Part shown: positions 55,278 through 64,000 of the stretch, piece after piece | Numbering within the stretch: position 1 is the stretch's first letter | Layout: every line of letters starts with the position of its first letter | From: Stenocarpella maydis | Taxonomy: Eukaryota; Ascomycota; Sordariomycetes; Diaporthales; Diaporthaceae | Assembly (NCBI GenBank): GCA_002270565.1 | Contig: NQMI01000165.1 | Location: 28,810 to 92,809 of the forward strand | Direction of reading: 5' to 3' | Length of the DNA: 64,000 nt | Notes under the pieces: generated by a model | Seen by the model: only the letters and a program-made list of their open reading frames with translations | Told to the model about the DNA's origin: nothing | Databases searched by the model: none | Made by a program: the position numbers and the translations under genes

Positions 55278-57491
55278 CCTTGCTTTACACGTGGTCGAGG
55301 TTATGTTTGGAGATCGCCGGCTGTGATGACGGTACAATGCAGAGTATATCAATATCCCGGCCCGGACTTTGCGCCGCTTCTTATACTAAATCATCCCAGA
55401 CCGCAACGGCCAATATAAGCACCCGGGTCCTCGTTTGACTCTTGATCTTTTCGCTGAGTCGCCGTGCCAGAATACCATGACTAGAGGGCACCGAGCCGCT
55501 GTCTGTAAACTCGGAATGCCAAGACGGACGTTGCAAACTTGACAGCGGAGCGTGGGTTCCGAGTTACTTCTATAGTCCTTTCGGCGACACGAACGGGAAC
55601 GGACCGACCAATGACTGGCATGCTCCACGGTGGTCTTGCCAGGATCACGAGCATGGCAGTGTAGTGCACGAGCCCTACGCAAACTATTGATGATATGATA
55701 TTTTGCTGTTGATTAGTGGACGTGCGGTGATCAAGGCTCGGAATGGTGTGCACCTACTATATATTCGGCACTGCTTCCACGCCTTTTGGGCAAGGCATAA
55801 GTAATGAGAACGAACTAGCAAGGCAGGATCTGAATACTTCTAGTAGAAGTCCTTCCACGAGTATCTGCGGCCATCTCACGGCATTGAGAAGTTTAAGTTG
55901 CTCGTACATACATACCACTGCCAGTTTATAATAATATTATGAATGACTTCCGATCCAAATCATTTGAAATCCTGTGGTTTTACTTCGAATGTACTAAAAG
56001 CACCGTTATATTCAATGTTGGCAGTCCAAATGCCGCCGAGGAGCTGTTGCGGGACAGTACCCGCCGCGAAAGAGAAATAGGAAATACCTGCTGATCGACA
56101 TCAAGGAATTCCAAGTTGCCGAGCCTCGCTTGGGTTGTCTGTGGAATGACCAAGAAAATATGTGTTTTCCATGGCAGAAAATGGCGTTACTGGCGCGAGC
56201 AATGCCGCACAGGCCTAGATTCAAAGCCGCAGGTAGGGCATTTTCTGCCGGTAGCACAACGTTGGCAGGAGTCACGGCCTTTCCGTACCTATCATTAGGT
56301 TCTAGGGCTTGTTTATCCTATTTGAGCAAGTAAAACGTATGTGTCCTATACTATGCCAAGGCGGGTAGTCGATTTCCAATGCTCGTGCCCTTGGTTGTGG
56401 CTCATGGATCTTGTGACCCGCGGAGGAGAATTTTGCATCAATAAGAGCTCAGATAAGAATACAGTGCAAATGAAAGCGGCCCAGGTATGTCTTGGGTTGG
56501 AAAAAAAATATGTCTTCCCCGGCAGCTGGGCTTCATACGCGATTGCAACAATAATGACGCACTGGTGTTCCAGGTCTATGAATTTGACATTGTTGTGGAG
56601 TACCGTGTTGGTTTTGGCATCAATGGTTAAACTTGCCCTGTAGGGATTACAGCGAGGGCGTCCGGTATCAGGATGTACCGGCAGCCCGGATCCTGCGTCA
56701 AGTCAGAGGGCCATTATCTTAGGGAGAATACAGTGGCTGATATTCTTGCTAATGTTTGATCACTCCTTATGGCCTCTCCAGATACTTTCTTTGCTGGCCA
56801 CTCCACGCCCAGGTCTCGTGCAAGTTTACGGCCGGCCTCCTCTGTTGGAGACCTATCATCGAGCAAGGTAAGCAGCTTCAGGGTCCTGAAGGAATTGTGT
56901 TTCTGCTTGCGGCTTGTAGGCATCTTGCGGGTCGGGCTAACGCAGAGGCAGGTATCGGTTTTGTCGGTATGCGCTTCCTCCATTACGTCGAAGTCCTCAA
57001 GGTCGCTTATCCTGATAGGTCAGTTGCTTCGGCGAGGGCTCACGGTCCGCAGAAGGTGGGTTTTCCTGCAAAAGGGGTTAATTCGTGGTCAGCAGGTTTT
57101 GGCAATTCAAAAGGAATACTTATCTCCGGAGTTACGGTCCTGAACCTGGGTAGCAAGCCCATTGCGGCCAGAAAGTGTGTTGATGGGTGCTGTGTAGGCT
57201 ATCAGTGGCAATGTCCTTTTCTAGTGGTGTTGCTAATGGGTAAGTCACCTGTTGATAATGGAAACATTGTAATGCTTGTATGCTAATGAGAACCAGGAGA
57301 CTTGGCTGAAAGCGTCTGATAAAGGAGATCTTGCGCGATAAGATGTCGCGGATTGCGAGTTGAAAAGAAGGCAAGAGCCCCGCGCGGCTCAAAACATCAC
57401 CCTGGGGAAGGCAATGCGGCAGCCGTTGCGGTGGAGCATGGCCAAAATGCATTAGGCAGAGATGTTTGGTGCCCTACATTCGATCAACGTA
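55278..57491. other. Intergenic and degenerate sequence, no intact gene
   Basis: It contains the LPMO promoter (TATATATTC near 55756 is far upstream, and none is evident close by) and, at 56100-57300, several protein-like but unrelated frames that I could not assign. They are probably fragments of decayed genes or transposons. Confidence 0.4.
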
Positions 57492-58025
57492 CGCCTACCC
57501 AGCTTTTCCCATACGCCCACCCAAGGATTTGCGTGCGCCCACCTAGAGCTATCAAATTCCTTATATATAGCCCTATATAAAATTTAGTACCTTATAAAAA
57601 AAAGTTTCTTTCGCCTACTTAGAACCCCTGCTATAGCTCTTAAATATCCCTATTATAGCTAGGGATAGCCCTACTTTATGCTTCCTTAGAGGCCCTCACC
57701 CTCCTCTTAAGGGCCCCTTCCTCCTAAGGGCCTCTTCCTCTTAAGGGCTTCTTTCTCTAGAGGGCATTTCTTTTTAAATAGCCCCTCTCTTTAAAGGGCC
57801 CTTAGGAGGAAGGGGCCCTTTAGAGGAGGAAGGAAGGAAGGGGTCCTCTAAAAGGAGGGGTAGAGTATGGATATTAGAGAGCTATAGTAGGGGTTCTGGG
57901 TAGATAGAAGGAACTTTTTTTTTAAAAGGTACTAAATTTTATATAGGGCTATATAAGGAATTTTATAGCTCTAGGTAGGTGTATGCAAATCCTTAGGTAA
58001 GCATATGGAAAAAGCTGGGTGGGTG
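57492..58025. mobile_element. Inverted-repeat (foldback/MITE-like) element, about 534 bp
   Basis: The two ends are long imperfect inverted repeats of roughly 170 bp, starting CGCCTACCCAGC on the left and (complement) CACCCACCCAGC on the right. Differences are nearly all C/T or G/A transitions, as after RIP. The centre is itself near-palindromic (AAGGGCCC and CTCCTCTTAAGGG blocks). A TA dinucleotide flanks each end (57490-57491 and 58026-58027), consistent with a Tc1/mariner-type target duplication. No transposase is encoded, so it is non-autonomous. Confidence 0.78.
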
Positions 58026-58251
58026 TAACGGGTTCGAGGCAAGTCCAGGGAATCCGATTGAATTGATATAGAGTACGAAAGACGAAGAAAAGAGAGACAA
58101 AGGGTCCCCGTGTTATGAACCAACACGACGGGGATCCATTTTGAGGACCCAGGCACCCAGGGCGAATGCCACGACACAACCCCGCAGGACCCCAACTGCT
58201 AAGTCAGCATTGCCTACCCTGAAACCAGGGTTAGGGCTGCAGACCCACAGG

Positions 58252-58380
58252 TTGCAAGTGCTCATCCAAGATCAATAAGCAGCAATAAGCAATAGTTGCA
58301 AGTGCTCATCCAAGATTAATGAGTAGCAATAAGCAATAGCTATAAGTACTCATCTAGAATTAATAAGTAGTAATAAGCAA
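58252..58380 (+). repeat. 44-bp tandem repeat, about three copies
   Basis: Copies start at 58252, 58296 and 58340 (TTGCAAGTGCTCATCCAAGA and variants). The third copy is richer in T and A, again a transition pattern. The array ends exactly where the next inverted-repeat element begins. Confidence 0.85.
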
Positions 58381-58679
58381 CTAAAGAGTCAGAACATATA
58401 AGGATATAGTTATTACTATAGTAGATAGCTTTTATAGAACAGACTCTTTATAATAATCAGAGGGTTTCTAGGTATGTTAAACCTAAAAGATCAAGAGTTT
58501 ATATTTAGAATATATTATTAAGCATTTATTAAGCAATATTATTAACTAATAATAATTACTAGCTATAAGGCTATCTAATACTAGGATTAAATACTTAGAT
58601 TAATAACTAAAGAGTCTGTTCTATAAAAGCTATCTACTATAGTAATAACTATATCCATATATATATTCTGACTCTTTAG
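58381..58679. mobile_element. Second inverted-repeat (MITE-like) element, about 299 bp
   Basis: Left arm 58381-58455 and right arm about 58605-58679 are inverted copies (outer ends CTAAAGAGTCAGAA), nearly identical over about 75 bp. Each arm also contains an internal AAAGAGTC/GACTCTTT palindrome. TA occurs within both outer ends. No coding capacity, so it is probably a non-autonomous DNA element of a different family from the one at 57492. Confidence 0.78.
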
Positions 58680-58902
58680 TGACTTAATGGGATTAATAGC
58701 AATGCTGTTGATTGGGTGTTACTTAATAGAGTTAATATAGATCCCATTAATCCTGGTAGGTCCTTAACCCTAACCTTAATAAGGTAGTATTACTAATTGG
58801 ATCAGGTAGGACACTCTTTCCAGGAGCCATTTCCCAACCTATAGGGTTATCTTCTGCAATAGTTAGCCATTAATGCTTAGTAGTCCATAATACTATCTCC
58901 CT

Positions 58903-59013
58903 TTGTTAAACGGAACCGCTCAGCAGGGCGTTGGTACTCCGTGCAAGGAGTTACCCTAGACTTCGTTGTAAGGAGTTACCCTAGACTTCCTAGCAAGGAG
59001 TTACCCTAGACTT
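58903..59013 (+). repeat. 111-bp direct repeat, copy 1 (LTR-start-like)
   Basis: Starts TTGTTAAACGGAACCGCTCA and ends with three 24-25-bp units sharing AAGGAGTTACCCTAGACTT. Identical to copy 2 over 111 bp. It is followed at once by one N (59014). The TGTTA start is LTR-like, but a matching CA end is not visible. Confidence 0.9.
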
Positions 59014-59925
59014 NAGATAATTAAGTAGCTTTTTAATACTTTAAGATCTAATTTTACCTTAAAGCTACTCTTTTTCTGATTTTAATAACTTAGACTCCCT
59101 AACTTATTCTTTAGATAGCTAGAGCTAAATTACCCAAATAGTACTAATCCTTATTTTTAAATTCCCTCTAGTTTGGGCTGAATTCTATAGTAATGCGTAT
59201 AGGCATTGGTATATAAATTGCCCTAATGTATTATAATATCCATATAGCCCATTCTAGAAATAGCTCTCTCTCTCCTTCTTGGAGACCCATTTGGTGCGCT
59301 ACTGCTTTCCTCCCTTTATAAGGTGATTCCTATTTCTCTCCTTTTAGGAGGCCCCCTTTAAGAAGCAGTTTATATATATATAGCAATAATACTATCTGTA
59401 TCTACTACTGGGTGGTCTAACTACCTTTAGTTACTTAAGGCGGAACCTAATCAGGCTGATATAAGGTCTATATCTAATGCTATATAAGATGCTTATTTAC
59501 TATAATAGAGTTTCTAGTATAGCGCCTTAAATTCCCTAATTTACTTAAACTTCCAGGTAATCTATTAGATAGCTACTATATACTTCTTAAATTCCATTAG
59601 TAGTATAATAGTAATTCGCATATTCTTTAGGGCTTTAGATATACCCTAGTATAACTATATTACTTAGGACTTATTATTCTAAATATACTCCCCTATTTTT
59701 ATAAGAGCACTCTTAAAGTTTATATTAAACTCCCTAAAAGGCTAGCTATCTTTTTATCCAAGCTTTATAAGATCCTTCTGCTCTTTTTTCTTATAAATAA
59801 TTATAAAAAAAGTATAATCTATATAAGTAATTAACTTTTTAGAATTAAAATCCTTATTAATTCCCCTATTTTTCTAAAAAATTTAAATTTTAAACGTAGC
59901 TTTAATACTTAAGTATTAATATATC
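59014..59925. other. AT-rich block between the direct repeats
   Basis: About 910 bp, strongly AT-rich, beginning with an N. No coding potential. It may be a RIP-mutated element interior or a misjoined contig edge. Confidence 0.6.
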
Positions 59926-60036
59926 TTGTTAAACGGAACCGCTCAGCAGGGCGTTGGTACTCCGTGCAAGGAGTTACCCTAGACTTCGTTGTAAGGAGTT
60001 ACCCTAGACTTCCTAGCAAGGAGTTACCCTAGACTT
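59926..60036 (+). repeat. 111-bp direct repeat, copy 2
   Basis: Same sequence and orientation as copy 1, 1023 bp further on. It continues into GC-normal DNA instead of AT-rich DNA. Confidence 0.9.
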
Positions 60037-60495
60037 GCGAGTCAGGCGATTTTCGCTAAGTACGCCCAGTGCGTGCGTGACGCAAGATGAGTTTGGTGGC
60101 CGTGAGTCGATTATTTTGGCCTGCATTTGCACCTTAATTCAGACCTCTGCATTACCCTTATTTCTTACCCAAAAAGTATATGACTTAGTGCATTGGATAG
60201 CCTGATTTCTGAAGTTTGTATGTACTTAATTTGGGCATTGCTAGGGCTATGGTTGGCTGGCTGCTTGGAACCAAAGATGGTGTGTTGGAAGGGCGAATTT
60301 TCCGGCATTTGCAAATTTGCACCAGAGCCGACCGCAGCGTGCCCAGGGGTGAGACGACGTCGGAGGGTATATAAGGAGGGCTTACAGAAGCCCAACTTAA
60401 TTCAATACAAAGTTGTCCAGACCATTGTCAATCGTCCCAATTCGCCTCAGAGCACCACACTGCGACCCTGCCGAAACACACACACGCTGAACTGA
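60037..60495 (+). mobile_element. GC-normal LTR-like island with TATA box
   Basis: An island of ordinary composition inside AT-rich DNA. TATATAA at 60368-60374 is followed by a leader-like region ending near 60495. Together with the TGTTA start of the direct repeat at 59928, this could be a retrotransposon LTR of about 570 bp with its own promoter. No matching partner or reverse transcriptase is visible in the window, so the call is tentative. Confidence 0.4.
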
Positions 60496-63050
60496 ATGCT
60501 ATTCTATAGCACAAATTCATCACATATCTTATATTAAGCCTTCTAGCTACTATTAATATAGCCTACTGGCTTATTTATTTATAGTTTTAAGATTAAGGAG
60601 GCTTATAAATTAGGATATTTATTTAGCTTTCAGTTTTAGGCCGGCTAGGCTAGAGCCTTATGCTGGGGCCCTACGGGCCCTGGCTGAACATAATATTGGA
60701 CATAGACTGGAGCCTGCTGGGGCTGTAGGGGCTAGGGGTGCCTTTTATGTGAATGGGGCTGGTCTCTGGGGTGGTAGGGGTGTTGATCGCTTGGGTAGCA
60801 TTAGGTTGAGGGTATAGCTAGTATTCGGGTGCTAGCTGTGGCGCTAGTTGGGAGACTAACTTGCAAGTGGCATTCTGCATTTCTTATATGGTTTCCTATA
60901 TTATCCCTATAGCCATTTAAGTAGCATTCTGGGCTGCCTGCCTTATTACACTCTTTAAGATGCCCTGGTTTTATAGTGCTACAAGGATAGCTTAGCTAAA
61001 CTCTAAGTAGTTAGTTATTATGCGTATGAACTTGTTTTCCGCTAAGATGTAAGCGGCTCTTAAAGGTTCTACCTTACTACTATCTTTACTACCTTACTAA
61101 AGTATATTTCATAATATATCATTCAAAGTTCTGATTTATAAGAAATTTATAAAGGAACTATAGGAGATTAAACTTAATATAATGAGTATATATAAGCTAA
61201 TACTATATATTAGCTGTAGCCGAGCTAGGTTTGATAGGGAAGAAAAAAGTAGAAGGAAAATCCTATAAGTCCGGAATCCGAGCTCTTATATACGGAATCT
61301 TTAGTGGGTCTGGAGGGAGCCGGACTGCGCCAACACCTTGGGTTCCATCCTGTAAAATAACTTAACTTCTTTAAAAATAAATGTATTTATTTAATTTACT
61401 TCGTAGAGGCAACATTAACGAATTATTAATTATTAATTATTAAACATTTATATTATATTCTTATTTTAAAGTTCATAATTCTTTTATTATAAATATGTAT
61501 TTAAAAGTATTCATTAATATAATTATATAATAAAGGGTCTAATATAATTATATAGCCCCTCTTGGATATAAGGGTTATTAAAGGCCGTAATTATTATTTA
61601 AAAACTATATTTTGTTTAATTATAGCTATTTACTAGATAAAAACTATATTAAATTTTAAGGTTTTAGGTTTCTGTTACCTAGTAAATCTCTTTTGAGGAT
61701 TTATTTAGCTTTTATAGCTAGTTTTTATATGTCTTTAATTGAATTAAATTCTTTTTAATTTATTAATTTTATTATCATAACCTTTAAAGGTTTTTAAGGT
61801 ACTAATAAGCGGGATAGTAAGGTATATATATAATTATACATATATAATATAATATAATATATATATAGCCTTTAGAATTTATACTTATATATAACTTTAT
61901 AATATATAGATATCTAAATATAAATATATATACAATTCTAACTAATAAGGATATTATATAGTTAAGGAATAATGTAATAAATGTAAAGAAAATATTGTTA
62001 TATAGAGTAATGTTTTCTGATTTAAATTATATGTTTCATTAATTATTATTTAAATATTTGAATAATACGGATTTTAATATATTAAATTTAAAAAATGAGC
62101 CAAAAAGCTTAAATTTTAAGTTTATGCTACTAAACGGACCATAATTATCTAACTTTTAATAAAAGAAATCAAGAATATAGTATTTTAATTACTAAGTTTT
62201 ATTCTATGAAATATTATTTATTTGAGATCTATTATATCACTATTTTCTTTTCTAATGTTTATTGATATATAAAAGTTTATATTATATATATATATAAATA
62301 TATATAGAATAATGTAGTATATATGTATTATAATTTTATAACTATACTAATAATAAGTATTTTAATTTACTTAAATAATAAGTATTTATTTACTAACTCG
62401 TAGTCCTTAAGCTTTAATATAGCCCTTACTATAACTTTAACTTAATTATTATATTAAATATTTATTTTATTACTATTCCTTTATTAGCTTTATTTATTTA
62501 AAAGCAAATATAGGTGTTATACCTTAATTATTAATTATCATTTCGAACTTCTGAATGCTCTTAGGGACTAGCTCTATTTATAGACGTTTTAAACTAAGGT
62601 TTGTTTACTAGAGGCTAAATAGAGGTATAAATGTATTAATAGCAGCACTAAATTCTACAATACTTTTCTACCGTATTTTATTAACAAGGCTACGATGTAA
62701 AGAATCAATTATTCTTAAATCTATAGCCTTTTTGAAACTACTGATTCTACAGTAAGTAGTACACTTTATAGATAAAGGCTTTGGTTATTAAAGGAGTTTA
62801 TCTATATATAATTCTTAACAATATTAACCTAGCTAATAGCTAAAAATAGCCTTAAACTTCATATAATAAACTTCGTATATATACTTAAACTATATTTATA
62901 TAATATAAGATCATACCTTAAGTTACGATGGGTAATGGCGTTAATATAGTTCCTAAATAGTTATTAAATTATTCAAGATATCCTTAAATTTTAAGCGAAG
63001 GTAAATCGCGTTCGAGACTCCTAGCTTGTTAAGAGCGCTGAATAGAGCCT
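60496..63050. other. AT-rich, RIP-like DNA without genes
   Basis: Composition is strongly A+T with ATATAT and TTATTTA words and no frames of note, apart from a less mutated G/C-containing patch at 60640-60830 that may be a retroelement remnant. It looks like heavily RIP-mutated repeat DNA, as found near telomeres or centromeres of filamentous ascomycetes. Confidence 0.7.
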
Positions 63051-64000
63051 TAAGAAAATATTAGAGTTTCTGAGTGTATGAAGCTTAAAGCAGGCTGAGA
63101 GAGGCGGTGTGCAGTGTTGAGAGTAGTGGGAAGTATGGTAGGTTGAATATTAGGATAAATGTAGAATGAAGTAGTTGTTAGAGTGGAGTAGGCGGGAGGT
63201 GAGTAGTTATTAAATTAATGTATCTGTATCCAAACGTTTGTTGTATCCTTAAAGGCAGGTGTGGCGGGGGTATGTTATTTGTTGCGCTAGAGTGTGAAGA
63301 GAGAAGGGACTGTAGGATAGAATGAGAATGAGAGGGTGGGGTAGGTTAAGGATGAGCGGAGTTAGATGGTGATATATAGAACTGGTAGTGTAAGCTTTTA
63401 GGTATTAGAAGGAGTAGCTTAGAACTGGAGAGAAGTGAGGCTAGTGTACTGGTTCTACATAAGCTATTGGATTGATTAATGATTTTACTTAACGTGTTGA
63501 GAAGTTAGTCGTAAAGGTAACTAAATCGTTAGGAGTTTAATCTATGGTAAAATATATAAAAGGGTCATAGTATTTCTTTCTTGGAAACTGGGTAATAATC
63601 TTGTGTACGTCATGTATTTAAGAAACTTCCTTTTAGAATCGTTCATTAGAGTTTTTTTATTTTTGCAATGTAGGAGCTTAGGATAAAGAGGAAGTGTCCG
63701 AGGAGACGGTGGGGCGGAGGTAAGACAAGTAGTAGAACTGATAAGGGTGTACTCATTAGGGTAGGTGGGGTGAGTAGTGAGGAGGGTTGGTGAGGGGATT
63801 TTAAAAAACGGGAGAGAGGAGAGAGGTGGTAGTGTTTAATTCTGGAGGGCGGGTGGAGGGTGGTAGAGAGACGGTTGGTGTAGCGGAGGTAAGGTAGTAA
63901 GGGAGAGTAGTTGACTGTTGCAGGTGTGAAGTGGTGTGTGGGATAAGGTGAGGTAGGAGAGGTATTAGAGGTGTGGTGGTGCTATGAGAATGTAGGTATG
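63051..64000. other. G-rich, C-poor terminal kilobase
   Basis: On the given strand G is frequent (GGTAGG, GAGTGG and GGAGGT words) while C is nearly absent in most 60-base lines. The composition differs from the AT-rich DNA to its left. No gene was recognised on either strand. Confidence 0.65.

Noticed and set aside
56116..57286. Several 60-176-codon plus-strand frames
   Set aside because: None shows a recognisable domain and they overlap each other in different frames; treated as degenerate sequence.
58026..58045. tRNA B box at GGGTTCGAGGC
   Set aside because: No A box, acceptor pairing or terminator around it; chance match next to the inverted-repeat element.
60640..60830. Pro-rich minus-strand reading as a retroelement gag
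   Set aside because: Stops interrupt it and no zinc knuckle or reverse transcriptase is visible.

Overview
The window is nuclear DNA of a filamentous ascomycete (Pezizomycotina), most likely a Sordariomycete. The evidence is GC-rich genes with short 50-160 nt introns, CTRAY-type branch points, plant-cell-wall enzymes (a GH5 and an AA9 LPMO), HET and DUF7580-like proteins, and AT-rich blocks with TGG-to-TAG and CAA-to-TAA lesions of the kind left by repeat-induced point mutation (RIP).

Bases 1-37 kb are a gene-sparse but ordinary chromosomal segment. In order they hold: a tRNA-Glu-like gene with an intron; a secreted GH5 hydrolase (minus); a P450 broken by single-base deletions (minus); a secreted alpha/beta hydrolase of the TAP-like family (plus); CWH43, which remodels GPI-anchor lipid (minus); UTP6 of the small-subunit processome (plus); an EVE-domain protein crossed by an assembly gap (minus); a long microsatellite-rich leader followed by the SWI/SNF ARID subunit SWI1 (plus); a small SANT/Myb-like protein (plus); and a divergent pair of mitochondrial ribosomal protein mL49 (minus) and translation factor eIF3e (plus).

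From about 38.5 kb the character changes to an accessory compartment. An AT-rich island is followed by a divergent pair, a DUF7580-like protein and a C2H2/AcuF-like zinc-finger protein, each with one GC-AG intron. Next come a muconate-lactonizing-enzyme-like beta-propeller protein, a 15-bp minisatellite, and the remains of a secondary-metabolite locus: the tail of an FAD oxidoreductase, a reducing polyketide synthase lacking KS and AT, and the front half of a P450. A HET-domain pseudogene and an apparently intact AA9 LPMO with an unusual copper-site motif follow.

From 57.4 kb to the end there is no intact gene. This block holds two inverted-repeat (MITE-like) elements, a 44-bp tandem repeat, two 111-bp direct repeats that escaped mutation, a short GC-normal LTR-like island with a TATA box, long AT-rich RIP-like DNA, and a final kilobase that is G-rich but almost C-free on the given strand.

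The housekeeping genes work independently. The most system-like unit is the DUF7580/zinc-finger divergent pair, whose domain types are often seen in fungal self/non-self or NLR-like contexts. This is an inference, not a demonstrated function. Exon boundaries are my own reading of splice signals and reading phase. Several frameshifts lie in homopolymers or beside an N gap and may be consensus errors.
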